The translations under genes and the position numbers were made by a program. Under the pieces are notes generated by a model. It had not been told where the DNA came from. It saw nothing but the letters and a program-made list of their open reading frames with translations, and did not search any database. Positions 8,646 through 20,200 of a stretch of 64,000 nucleotides of DNA are shown here, piece by piece (the first letter of the stretch is position 1; every line of letters begins with the position of its first letter). This DNA is from Blepharisma stoltei (taxonomy: Eukaryota > Ciliophora > Heterotrichea > Heterotrichida > Blepharismidae), in assembly GCA_914767885.1 (NCBI GenBank), contig CAJZBQ010000009.1, forward strand, positions 124,001-188,000, given 5' to 3'.

Positions 8646-11600
8646 ATGGAAGAGCCTACATCTCCATCTCAAGAAGATCCTGATCAAAACTCAGGCCATA
8701 TCACAATAGAAGACCCATCAAAATCTGCAAACCCTAATGACCACCCTCATGGCTTTTCCGCTGAAAACATTTCTTCCAAAAAACCAAAAATTGAAATCCC
8801 TACACCTCAAGAAACCGAAAACTTAGAAGAAGAAAAGAGCCCAAACTACGAAATCAAATTTTCCAATGATAAAGGCGAAGGAGGGGAAGGCCACGACTCA
8901 TTTATTTCAGACCATGAAGGCCGAAAAGCAAGCTTAGGCAGCTCAATAAACCTTGATGACCTTCGAGAAAAAGATTTAATTTCAACAGAAGAAATGGAAA
9001 GAGCTATTATTGAGCGCTGCAAAGAAGAACACTGCTTATATGAAGACGAAGATTTCCCTGCAGCTCCTACTTCTCTATATAATGATCCTGACAATATTCC
9101 AGAATATGATCGTGGGATGGGCTGCGAAACTTGGGTAAGACCAAAAGATATAGCTGACAACCCTGTGCTTTTTGCGAATGGAATTTCTCCAGGAGATATA
9201 CAACAAGGATCTCTTGGTGACTGCTGGTTTATGGGCTCGCTGTGCTGTCTAGCGATTTATCCTAACTCACCCCTCTGTGAGCGAGCAAAACCATTGGAAA
9301 AAGCCTTTTTTTTTGGCAAACCCAACCTTAGCAAACAAAAATTTTTTATGAAAAAATTTTGATACATAAGTGATAATTAGTATATATAGCAATTTAAACA
9401 TTAATTACAAATATTTGCTTTCCAATTGGGGAATTGTTCTAATTTCAAAACAAAAAAATTTATAAATTGAAAAAAAAAAATTAACTACTTCCATGAGCGA
9501 ACAAAATTTTTTGTTCGCTTATGGGGGTGGAGAGTAAGTTACTAGAAAGGCTCTTTGTTAACACTGAATTCATGCTGGAATATGGTTTCGTCACTTGCCA
9601 GTTCTTTAAAAATGGCGAATGAAAGCAAGTGATTATTGATACAAGAATCCCTTACAACTCCATAAATAAAATGGTGACGTTGACAGAAATTGGCCTCCGA
9701 GGCTCATTCTCTATAAAATAGATTGGACCCATTCTGATGAAGCTGAAAACAGGGCCTCTGCTCCTTTTTAAAGTAGGCCTTTATGCTCGATAAGCCTTGC
9801 CGAAGATGGAAATTTTGTTTCTCTTCGAGGCTTTCCTGTCCCTACCAGATGGGCTAGCCAGATTTTGCCTCTCACATTTTCTTCGTCTATCGGGACTATC
9901 GGACCACACTACAGTGGGTGGCTCTATCCTAGGGAGCTGATCCTTAGGCTAGGCAAGTTTCGCCAGAAAATTGAAGAGGGTGGAATTTTGGCTGGGCCTT
10001 ACACCATTACATTCAGATATATAGAAATTGCCCGAGGATGGCGCTATATTGCGCCATCCTCGGGCAATTGGAGACACGACTCCACACGGGAATTGTGTTC
10101 CACGTGTGGAGCCATTTTTCCACGTGGGAAAATATGGATTCCACACGTGGAAAAATGGCTCCACACGTGGAATACGGTTCCCGTGTGGAGCCAATTTTCG
10201 CTTGCCCTAGGATGGCGCCATATAGCGCCATCCTAGGGCAAATCCTATATATACACCCAGCTTAGGTTACCTTTCCTGGAGTCAAGGTAGTCCATCTAGT
10301 GGTATCCCGCTTATGGCATACTTATTAAAATAGCGACGGCGACCTTGTGGAAGGGAATTTGGCGCTCGGTATAGGTATCCAGCTAGGTTTTTCCTTGGCA
10401 CAGTGGAGCGCAATGTCGAATTTGGTCGGCCGCAGTTCACTCTGATGGCAAGGTTTTCACCTCAGGGGAAATGGATTCCAAGGTTGGAAAGGAGAAGCTC
10501 AGCAGCACCAATGAGGTTCCTCTTGGCCCATCGGGCAACTCTCTAGCGTGAAGCTGGGGGTTACGTCCCAGGCTTTGGATTTTCATTTTGGCCGTGAGTC
10601 TGACCAGAAAATTTGTTTTTTCAAATTTTCCGAATTAACAACTCTGTTGGCGTACGGTATGGTGGCGAAACTCATCCAACTTCGGGTAGCGAGTGCACAT
10701 CCTCGTCCAGAAGGAGTAACACTTTAGAAGGCCGTGGTCGGTCGGTGGTGAGCAGCCGAGTGGAGCGTAACGGGTGGAGGTAGGGCCCTTAAGTGGAACT
10801 TTTCTATATTTAAGTTAATGTTAATGTTAAGGTATCCCGCTTATGGCTATATAAATCTAACCTTTACAACTCCAATTATGGAGCACCTATTTATGCACAC
10901 TGCAAAGACCCCAACGAAATGTGGCTCCCGCTAATAGAAAAAGCTTATGCAAAACTGCATAGGACATACGAAAATTTAAACGGCGGCAAAATGGCTGAAG
11001 CCTTGGTAGACTTAACAGGCGAAGCCAGCGAAAAATTCAACCTAAAAGACCCAGACACAGCTTCACTGCTTGAGGGTGATGAATTTTGAAATAGTTTGTT
11101 AAGGTATTTTAAACAAGGATGCTTGCTTGGCTGCAGCAACTCACTGAAAGAAAAAGAAGGAGAAAACGGAGAAGAAATGGGAAATGATGGAATTTGGAGC
11201 AACCACGCTTATGGAATTATGGACGTTAGAGATATCCCCAAGCCTCAGCCATTGAAACTGATAAGAATCAGAAATCCATGGGGTGAAGGAGAATGGAAAG
11301 GAACCTTTGCTGACGAAGATGAAGAATGGGATAAACATAGAGGACTTAAAGACGAGCTTAATTATGAGTTTGGAAAAGATGGAACTTGGTGGATGGCTTA
11401 TGATGACTGGAAAAAACATTTTAATAGGCTCTATGTATGCAGGATGTTCCCAGAAAAATGGCAGAAATATTCAATTGATGGGAAATGGGAAGGAAAAACA
11501 GCTGGAGGACCGCCTCCAATACAAATTGATAGAGATGAAGAACTAGCCCAGCATATAAAAATGGATAGTGATGATAAATGGTTTAACAACCCACAGTATA

Positions 11601-13877
11601 GGGTTACTGTAAAGAAAAAAACTCATGTGTTTATATCATTAATGCAAGCTGACCAAAAGCTGTCAGAAAAACCTTATCTGCCTTGCAATTTCCTGGTAAT
11701 CAAAACCATTGATAAGAAAAACCGAATCTGGGAAAAAGACCAAGACGACGTAGTCGCTTCAGCTGCAGAAGGACTTCAAAGGTTCGCTCAAAGAGAAATC
11801 ACAAAAGATCTTGTATTAGAGCCTCCTGAAGGTAAAAAAGAAGCCCACTATATAATAGTTCCATATTTAGAAATTGATGGAAAAAAACTTGAAGCTGAGA
11901 CCTCCAAAAAATCCAAAGGGAGAATGTTTTGGCTAACTCCCCCCCATCCTTGATCGAACGATTGACTGTAAAAATTCCTAAAAATTGGGAAATTAACCCC
12001 CATCCTTGATCGAACGATTTTCATATCATGACAATTTTTATATAAAAATATATTAGTTATCAAAAGCTTGGGAAGATGTGCATAATTAAGTTGTTTTTAG
12101 AGACTTTGAGACGACAGAAAGCTTCGAAATAAACCATCCGAAGTGATTTACTCATCAGCCTAGGCTTAAAAACTCAATAATCTAATAAAATAGAGATTCT
12201 TTAAAATTTTTAAAAAAAAAATTTAGTTTAATAAGGAACAAATTAAAAATTTATACAGTTTAAAAGGGTGACTAATAAATCAAAATATTAAAAATTGAAT
12301 TTTTATGAAATTAATTTAATTTTTTTGCTGTAAAAATAAATTATTAAATACTCTTAACCCTCTTATTCAAAAGTAAATAAAAAAAATATATATATATATA
12401 TTTTTTTATTTTATATATAAAATTTTTTTCCCAAAAATTTTTTTTTAACCCCCATCCTTGATCGAACGATGGTGGGTCGTTCGATCAAGGATGGGGGGAG
12501 TAAGACTTTTTTCAAGCCAATCAATAGAAGTTCTAGAGTTACCAGAAACTTATGAAATCATTGAGAAAGGAGAATGGGCTGAAAAAACTGCTGGAGGAAG
12601 ACGAACGCTTAGAAATGGACGTGATAATCCATTATGGTGCATAAATCCTCAATATTTTTTAAAAGTCGAAACGACAACCCTATTAAAAATTATTTTAAGA
12701 AAAACTGGGAAATTCAGACAAGCTAAAGGATTTACTGTAGGGATGGTCTTATGCCATGCACCTGTAAGGGCAAATACCAAAAAAAATCTAAACATGGGGA
12801 CGAGAGGAAAAACACAAGTACAAGTCGCTGATAGAGATATACCGGAATATGAAAGAGAAAGGAAGCTGCAGATACTTGGAAATGAATGGTTTATTGAGAG
12901 CCATTATCAGTATGATGATTTTTCTTGCATTTATGAAAAGCTTGAGCCACATCATGGGCCATATTTAATTGTTCCTTCGCTTAGCCAAGAAAATATTCAA
13001 GCTTTATACTCTTTGACAATTTACAGCAACTATCCAGTGACAATTGAAAGGCTGCAGGACTCAAAAAATGTAGTCCTTTCAGGAGAATGGAAAAAAGGAA
13101 ACTCAGGAGGATGCCATTTGTATGAGAGACCTTATGCTAACCAATTGGAAAATCTTACCTGGGGAAATAATCCTAACTCTCCCCTCCGTGAGTGAGCAAA
13201 ACCATTAGAAAATCGCTATTTTTTGCCCAAAAACCCACCCTCCGTGAGTGAACAAAAATTTTTTTGATAGAAAAATTTTGATATATAAGTGATAATTAGT
13301 ATAATGAAATTTCGAGCTAATTCTGTTTAATTTTAAACAAATTGCGTTTTTAAAACATAAATTTTACAAATTAAATTAATATTTGCCTTCCAATTTTCGA
13401 GAAGTGGGATTTTTTAAAATTTCGAAAAATAATTTTTTCTATAAAATTTATATATAAATTTTTTTTAAAAAAAAATTAGCACCTCTTTGAGTGAACAAAA
13501 TCTTTTTGCTCACGGAGTGGGGGAGTAAATATTTACTCAAATTCTCAGGGAATAACCCAATTAGTGCTAAAATCACATTAAGCCGCCCAGAACGCTTATG
13601 GAGCAGCAAAATTGCAAGAAAATCAGTCGGCTGTATGATGGCTCTATATTTATTTGATGGGATCATGACAAAACCTCAGCAAGAAAGATGACTGAGAAAG
13701 CCTGAGTTTATGCCACTGAATGAAATAGTAGAAATTTTAGATGAGCCAAACCCTAGTCCAAGTGGATACATGCTGATGCCTACAACTTATGAGAGCGGCA
13801 TGAATGGACCATTTGTATTATCAGTTTCTTCAGAAAATGATTTTACTCTGACTGAGATCGTCGAGCAAGTTCAATAA
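8646..13877 (+). CDS. Calpain-family cysteine protease interrupted by four IESs
   Basis: ATG 8646, TAA 13875-13877. Five segments (8646-9264, 9537-9654, 10867-11935, 12503-13175, 13528-13877) join TA to TA into 2,829 nt, exactly 943 codons, 942 aa, without introns. A charged N-terminal extension of about 130 residues precedes the protease core. The triad is intact: Cys193 in LGDCWF, His359 in NHAYGI and Asn382 in IRNPWGEGEW; the spacing fits calpains. Two C2-like calpain domain III (CBSW) repeats follow (WFNNPQYRV..., WCINPQYFLKV...). TGA encodes Trp in GEWKQV and DEFWNSL. There are no EF hands, so it is an atypical calpain, as is common in protists. Calpains are cytosolic, usually calcium-regulated proteases that make limited cuts in cytoskeletal and signalling proteins. 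Confidence 0.93.
9265..9536. mobile_element. Family 1 MITE-type IES (272 bp), calpain IES 1
   Basis: Flanked by TAA at both ends (ccTAActcac / gagagTAAgtt). The left end is CTCACCCCTCTGTGAGCGAG, the right end GCTTATGGGGGTGGAGAG. The terminal motif is doubled at the left (gtgagcgagcaaaacc, then cttagcaaacaaaaattttt) and a hairpin forms the right end. Removal gives AIYP-KLLERLF in the calpain frame. Confidence 0.88.
10022..10247. mobile_element. Family 2 palindromic MITE nested in calpain IES 2
   Basis: Ends TAGAAATTGCCCGAGGATGG and its inverse GGGCAAATCCTA, between TA steps in a TATATA context. Each arm folds on itself (gaggatggcgc/gcgccatcctc on the left, ccctaggatggcgcc/ggcgccatcctaggg-like on the right). 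The core carries several copies of CCACACGTGGA-type palindromes. The arm sequences have diverged from each other (cccgagg against cctagg), so it is older or from a different subfamily than the 15.8 and 62.5 kb copies. Confidence 0.8.
10318..10830 (+). mobile_element. GC-rich retroelement-like unit (family D) with 17-bp direct repeats
   Basis: Flanked by the perfect 17-bp direct repeat GGTATCCCGCTTATGGC (10301-10317 and 10831-10847). Immediately before the right repeat is a simple-repeat tail (TTAATG)n at about 10813-10830. Long target duplications and a simple-repeat 3' tail are the marks of target-primed (LINE/SINE-type) insertion. A related fragment (AGCGAGTG...CCTCGTCCAG...GAGCA) lies in the DYRK gene at about 37,680-37,755. 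I see no complete reverse-transcriptase frame, so it is non-autonomous or truncated. Confidence 0.65.
11936..12502. mobile_element. Family 3 MITE-type IES (567 bp), calpain IES 3
   Basis: Flanked by TAA on both sides. Terminal inverted repeats CTCCCCCCCATCCTTGATCG / its inverse ending GGATGGGGGGAG. The motif CCCCCATCCTTGATCGAACG occurs again inside at about 11,996 and 12,450, so the left end has two direct copies and the right end forms a hairpin, the same layout as family 1 with a different sequence. The core is extremely AT-rich. Removal gives MFWL-RLFSSQSIEVLEL. Confidence 0.87.
13176..13527. mobile_element. Family 1 MITE-type IES (352 bp), calpain IES 4
   Basis: TAA flanks. Left end CTCTCCCCTCCGTGAGTGAG, second motif copy ACCCTCCGTGAGTGAAC near 13,238, right-end hairpin ending GGAGTGGGGGAG. 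The core nearly matches the Med10 copy (tcgagctaattctgtttaat, caaattgcgtttttaaa). Removal gives WGNNP-KYLLKFSGNNP. Confidence 0.9.
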
Positions 13878-13918
13878 TCTAAAAAATTATGATAAAATGG
13901 CTAATTCTTTTTATAATT

Positions 13919-15295
13919 ATGAGTAAATTAGACGAACTCAATGTTATCAGAACTATTGGCCGAGGGGTTGGCACAAAAGTTAAACTTGTTGAAGATCCCA
14001 AAACGGGGGTTTTCTATGCTGCAAAAATTGTTAAATCCAGAGATGATTCTTTATTGAACTATCTTAGAGAAGCTTTATTGAGAGAGACTGACAGTCTTTC
14101 TCGAATAAATCATCCAAATGTAGTTTCAATAGTTAATTGAAATGGACAAGGAGTTTATGTGAAAAAAGAAGACCGAGGGTTTTATGAATGCATGTATATA
14201 CTCATGGAATTATGCCCTAATGGTGAGCTGTTTGATATTATTAGCAGAACTGGAAAATTAAGCGAAAACGTCGCAAGAGGCTTATTCCATCAGTTAATCA
14301 ATGGCTTAGAGGCTTGCCATAACTCACAGATCGTCCACAACGACTTAAAGTGTGAAAATATTTTATTTGACCGAGATTTTAATATAAAAATTTCTGATTT
14401 TGGGTCATGTGCAATATTAAGAGACAGAGACGGACAAGTAAAAACCAAAGGAAAAAACGAAATGTATATGGCACCAGAAATGCATATGCTGCAGCCTTGC
14501 AACGGAGAATTATCAGACTTTTTTGCAGCTGGTGTTATTTTATTCATCATGGCCACCAAAGACCCTCCTTTTCAAAGAGCTATATTAAATGATCCATATT
14601 ATAAGCATCTAGCAAGCCACGAAATAAGGTTTTGGAAACTTCACAGAAAAGCTGACTTATCAAATGAGTTTAAAAATTTTATTGAGTCCTTATTAGCGTA
14701 TGACTCATCTCAAAGGCTAAATTTAGCCTCAATAAAATCCCATCCATGATATAATGGTCCAGTAGCAAATCCTAACGAAATATCTTCAGAATTAGAATTA
14801 AGAAGACAACAAGCTGTAATTGCTGCAGAACGAGCAAAGCAACAAAGAATTTCTGCAGGGGAAAATGCAGGGATCATATACAATCGTGGAAGATTTTTCA
14901 GAGGAGATGTGAGCGAAGCAGAAGAATTATCACTATCATTTTCGTATCCAGCTGATCTTCTAAATACGCATAAAGTCTGTGAAAAGTTCAATGTGGTAAA
15001 TAAATATTCGCAGTTTCTCACAGGATTGCTGCCACACGAGGTTATGACTATTCTTTCTCATACCCTTGCTACTTATGATTCTGAATGTGAGGCATCGACA
15101 GATAGCTACAAAGTCAAAGTTTCGATCGTAACTGAAGGGGACACCTTAAATTTCAAAGTCTCGATTTTAGAAAGCGAAAATGATTTATATTTGGTGCTTT
15201 TTAAGCTTGAATCAGGAAATCACTTTGATTTTATGCCAATTTTTAATGCAATTGTCGAAAAAGTTAATTCAATAAATGATAAACCAATTGAGTAA
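13919..15295 (+). CDS. Serine/threonine protein kinase (HND in place of HRD)
   Basis: I chose ATG 13919 (MSKLDELNVIRTIGRG) because the kinase fold begins here and the alternative ATG 13889 lies only 11 bp after the calpain stop. TAA 15293-15295; 458 aa; no IES. TGA is Trp in IVNW-NGQG and in KSHPW-YNGP. Glycine loop IGRGVGTKVKLV, lysine AAKIVK, catalytic loop VHNDLKCENIL and DFGS are present; the Arg of HRD is replaced by Asn, so activation-loop phosphorylation may not be required. EMYMAPEM stands for APE. The C-terminal 120 residues (SYKVKVSI...FKVSILESENDLYLVLFKLESG) look like a KA1-type alpha/beta domain, as in CHK1/SnRK3-like kinases, but this is tentative. Confidence 0.85.
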
Positions 15296-15393
15296 ATTAG
15301 TTTAAGATTTTTGCATTCTAAAGTTTTAATCGCTATTACAGAGCCAGATTAGTTACCTCATTCAAAAAGATATTTTAAGAAATTACATAATAA

Positions 15394-17210
15394 ATGTCAA
15401 ATAAAAGTTTTAGTGAAGAGGCTAATTCAATCAACCGTTCTCATAAAAATCCTTTTAAGTTATGCAAAAATCTAGGCTGTAGTAAATTGCCACTTGAGCA
15501 AGAGTAAAATTCAATTAGACTTTGCTCCATGCACCTTATATTGGAGTTTATCTCAAAAATTCGTTCTGGTTTTAAGAAGAAATACATAAGTCTATCAAAC
15601 TCAAATATGATTTTAAAATCAAAATTTTCAAAAATCCTATCACCAAAAAAGTTTAGGGAATTTTTGGCTTCAATAAAGATCAGCTACTCAGTAACCGAGC
15701 TTAGAGAATTCATCAAAGTTTATGGGTTTTTGCATGAAGATGGAGAATATAAAATTTCCATTGAAGTTTTAGAGAAAATTCTTTCACGAACAGCTCACAA
15801 AAAGCAATCAGCAAGATCATCTGAAAGAGGTGTCAAGAAATCAAATATTGTGATTGCCCGAGGATGGCGCTATCTTACACCATCCTCGGGCAATTTAAAA
15901 AATGGAACCACACCGGGAATTGAACCCACGTGTGGGGCCATTTTTGGTACGTGGAAGTCGATGTTCTCCACATACCAAAAATGGCCCCACACGTGGTTCA
16001 ATTCCCGGTGTGGGGCCATTTTTTTTGAATTGCCCGAGGATGGCGCAAGATAGCGCCATCCTCGGGCAATTACTATAGAAAACATAGAGGGATTAAGCCA
16101 AGCAACAAAAGTTTTATTATTTCCAGGTCTTTTAGCACTGAAGAATCAAGCAAACTTTTAGATAAAACTAATGACGAAGAGCCTGAATACTTAAGAGATA
16201 TGATAGGTACGACTGATAATGCCACAAATTTTATGCAAAAGTTACTCGGAATTTTCCCAAATTTATATACAGCAGCCGAGTATTTTTATTATCAGAGGGC
16301 TGAGTTATTGTTTGATGAGTTTGAAGAATCCTCTCGAGCTCTTGGTTTAGGCTCAGAATTTTTAGAATTTGATTTAATTTTCCATGAACTCAGAGATGGG
16401 GAAGGAATTAGCAAAGATAAATTCATCAATGTGCTGGAAGAATCGCAGCATATTGATGAGTATGATAATTTTTGTTATGAAGAGTTATCGAATAATTTAG
16501 AAAGCAATCATATCTGCCCACCCATTTTTGAAAGAAGTTTAAGAATTTCCCCGGTAAAATTTATATCCACTTTAAATAGGAAATCTTTAAACACTTCAAT
16601 TAGAGAAAAAGAGCATCTGAAGAGAAAATATTCTGACCAAAATTCATTTAAAACAAAAGAAACAAAAGCTTTAAAAATCATTGAAGCGAATTATTGTGCT
16701 ATAAAATCATGCGACTCTTTTGCACATAAAAATTCTTGTTATTGTTCGAAACATTTAGATAAATTAATAACGAAAGCAAGACTTTTTATTTCTAGGATAA
16801 AATCTCATTTGCCAAGTCCAAGATCAGAAGAAATGGTTAACGCTTTTATAAAGGATTTGAAAAAGGATACAAATATCAAAAACCTGAAAAACGAAATCGA
16901 ATGCCGGGCGCCTGGGCAGCTTTTCACAGATCATGATATTGCTGCACTGCAAGAATTTCTAAAACTTCCTACTCCAAAGCAGCAATTTAAAGTAAAAAAC
17001 ACAGATTTTAATGAATGTTTGAAAGAACTGAGTAGACCTAACAGGAAATTTTCCCCCTCACAAGGCTTTTCGCCACTTTTAGGCTCCTTTCGAATTGGGT
17101 ACTCAGAAATACGCAAGAATGGTAATACACCTCATTTAACTCCTAAGAAAAGTTCATCTGGAAATTCATTAAGTAGATCCCCTGTAAGAAGAATTATTAG
17201 ACTGAGATAA
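15394..17210 (+). CDS. Unknown protein with two small Cys/His motifs
   Basis: ATG 15394, TAA 17208-17210. One 15-nt intron (GTAAAATTCAATTAG, 15504-15518) and one palindromic IES (15848-16077) are removed to give 524 codons, 523 aa. I do not recognise the family. Two similar clusters stand out: CKNLGCSKLPLEQELCSMH near the N-terminus and CAIKSCDSFAHKNSCYCSKH about 300 residues later, both roughly C-x4-C-x8-10-C-x2-H, followed by a helix with basic residues (LISKIRSGF / FISRIKSHL). The middle (LFDEFEESSRALGL...DLIFHELRDGEGISKDKF) has an EF-hand-like helical look without a clear calcium loop. The C-terminus is basic and Ser-rich. The duplicated Cys/His unit suggests zinc binding; that is inference. 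Confidence 0.65.
15848..16077. mobile_element. Family 2 palindromic MITE-type IES (230 bp)
   Basis: Removal from TA 15846-15847 to TA 16076-16077 restores KKSN-RKHRGIKPSNK in frame. Arms: ATTGCCCGAGGATGGCGC at the left, inverse at the right, each with an internal hairpin, and a central GGCCCCACACGTGG / CACCGGGAATTGAACCC palindrome. The full element is a near-perfect inverted repeat around about 15,962. Confidence 0.9.
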
Positions 17211-17266
17211 TTTTCGATAAATATTTGTTTTTTAATAAAACTTGAAGCTAGCTTAACAATTAATAA

Positions 17267-20200
17267 ATGTCAAGTCATCAGCCGTTAGGAGCCAACAGGA
17301 AAAAAGAGCCTAAAACCCCACCGTCATTTTATATGGAAGAAAACTATATGGACGAAGCTGAAGAGCGGGCGATAATGAAACCTGCTGCAAAAACATCGCA
17401 AAATAGGCCTCAAAGCGCTAAACCAAATAATGCAAAAATTTCAAAAAGCCCTAATAAGCCTATAAAAAGACCTTCCTCAGCTAAAAAACAGCCGCCAAAG
17501 GCAAGAACTCCTGTCAAGCCGAATCATGATGCTGATATTGTGGTTCCAGCTAAGCAAAAGCTTGGACGAACTTCAATGGACAAGGAAAAAATATATGAAG
17601 AAAACATAGCCTTAAAGCTACAGCTAAATATGTCTAATGAAGAACTGATTAAATACAAAACAAAAATTTCTCAATTAGAAAAAGAAATAAAACAAAAAAG
17701 AGAGTATTTTGCTGAAGAACTTAAAAATGCTGACAAATACACTCCAAACAACCTTAAATATGCTAACCTTGTCTCTAATTTAAGACAATCAGTAAAAGAC
17801 CATAAGAAGGAGCTCGCCAAAAAAGACAATGAAATTTCATCTCTCAAGAAAAGTATAAAAAACACCAAAGGCTCTGAATTGGAAATTGAAATCCAAGCGT
17901 ATATTGATGAATGCACAAGATTAAGACATCATCTAGAAGAGCTAATAAGAGAAAGAGAACTCCCTCAGGGTACTTCTGATGACCATCATGCAATTGTAAA
18001 GAACTTGAAAAAGGAAAACAAAGATTTGAATTTATTGATGGGACAAATCAAAACTGAAGCATTACATTGAAAGGAAAGAGCAGAAAAGCTAGAAAAACTT
18101 AAGAAAAAGAGCATTAGCAGCAAGGATGATCCTGAAGCCCTTCTCGCTGAAATTAGTCATTTAAAATCGCAGCTTGAAAATTCAGGACAGGCCTCGTCAA
18201 AGAAAGATGGGGAGCTTAAAAAATCTTTAGAGCAATTACAAAAGGAACTTAATGATGCCAAAAATAAACTAGTTAATGCTGAAAAAACCATTAAAGAGCA
18301 AAATAAAACTATTGAGAAATTTCAAGGGGAACAAAAAAAGAACCAAGGTTTGCCACTTTCAAATAATCTACTGGACAACCCAAATAAGCTTCTGGCTACA
18401 CTCAACCGAATTATAAAAAAAAAGAGAATTGATATTGATACATTATTATCCCAGCTTGATAGGAATAAAAAAGGATCACTTGAGCTTGATGAAATTGTAA
18501 AAGGCTGCAAAGTAAATGGAGAAGAAATAAGTGGCACTCATGTAAAAGAAGCGATTTTGGAATTTACAGGCATACCTATTGCTAGCATTTCTTTGCATCA
18601 ATTAAGAATCCAGTATGAAAGATATAACTACAGAGGTGAGGACGATCCTATTTCTAGTGAAGATGAAGTAAATTTCATTGAAGAAGTAAAAATAACTAAA
18701 GAGGCTTTTGCTTTGCCTTCGAAAGAAGTTAAGCAAGCTTCTTCTCCACCAATAAAAGAAGCTAAGCAGGCTCCGACTCCTCCACCTAAAGATCTAGCTA
18801 AGCCAAAACAAGAAATTTCTCCGTTAAAAACGGCTGACAAAAAGTCATCTGAAAACCAAATTTCAACAGTCAAATTGGATCAAGTCACCAACATATTAAG
18901 GCATATTTCATTTCGAATGCAACTTCACCGTTTACCAAAGGACAAGCTTTCTTCAGCTTTATTTGATGAAAAGCAAAAAAATGATAAGCCTATCACATAC
19001 CAAGAACTAGCTTTAATATTTAGCAAAAAACCATTTGGCATTGAAGAGAAATCTGAAGCCATTTTATTAGCAAAGTTTTTAGTCGAGCCTGAAGGCACAG
19101 AGAATATCACTGAAAGTCAATATAAACAGCTAAAAAGCACTCCAAAACAGATTGCTGCTAAATTTTCAAAAGTGTTAGAAGACTGGGAACTATTTTCATT
19201 AGAAGATGAAGAAGAATTTGATAAAGAAATTGCTATTCTTATAGGAAGCACCTATGATCATTTATATGAGTCGTGCAAAAAATACGACAAAAATCGAAGC
19301 GGGGTAATAAACAGCAGTGAGTTTAATAGTGCACTTAAGGAGCTTGGCATTGATATCCCTACAGGAGTTTACAATTATATGCAGCTACTATTTTATTCTC
19401 ATAATAATCAGTTAGATTCAGTTCCATACGAGCAATTTTTAAATGCTTATATAGATCAAGGCGAAGAAGGTGAACACTCAGACTACTCTGAAGAAGAACA
19501 GGCTAAAATTGTTAGACATTATCTTACAATGATAGCACAAAATTTAAGCAAAATGAAGAAAACGACTAGATCTGTGTTTCGACCAGATAAAAAAGGCAGA
19601 ATTGTGCCAGATCAGTTATTATAATAAATGGCTGTGAGGAATAAGTTCTCTCCGAGAACTATGCCTCCTCTGAAAATTTTATTATTAAGGGGTTCGATTT
19701 TCTAGGCGAACTTTTATGCATAATGTCAATATACTTCGCAAACAGCTATGGCTCAATTTTAACTCCCCTCCACACCCCTGGCGATTTTATTTTAAATAAA
19801 ACAGGAAAAAGAAAATGGCAAGCTCATCATTTTATATTTGAAGAGTCAAATTGATTTTTCATGTTTCATCTAAACTGGAATTGCCAGGAGGTGAGGAGAA
19901 GTATAACCGTGCTTGTACTATATGGATTACCGCATAAGGTATTTCAGCTGTCTAAGGGGAAATGAGATATATAGTTTTTACCGCTTAGCATATCCAAGGA
20001 GAGTGCTCTTAGGTGGATCACGAGCTGGAGTCGAGCTAGGGAGAGAGGACTACAAGACCAGTGAAGACCTTCTGCCCTTTTGGTGGAGACCTCTAGAATA
20101 CTTGCTTGATAAGATGATTTTTAATGCCATAAGTTGTGAGGTCTGATATAACTTGCTAATAAATAGAGTATCACATTAAAATCTGAATTATTAAGTTAAG

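Larger units (their letters stand above)
9655..10866. other. Composite 1.2-kb IES (calpain IES 2) with nested insertions
   Basis: Bounded by an 11-bp direct repeat TTACAACTCCA (9652-9662 and 10864-10874) that contains the TA used for the join; removal yields TRIPYN-SNYGAPIY in frame. It contains a palindromic family 2 element (10022-10247), a GC-rich retroelement-like unit (10318-10830) and about 370 bp of further sequence on the left (9655-10021). The rest shows no gene. Its GC content is clearly higher than that of the flanking calpain exons. Confidence 0.8.
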
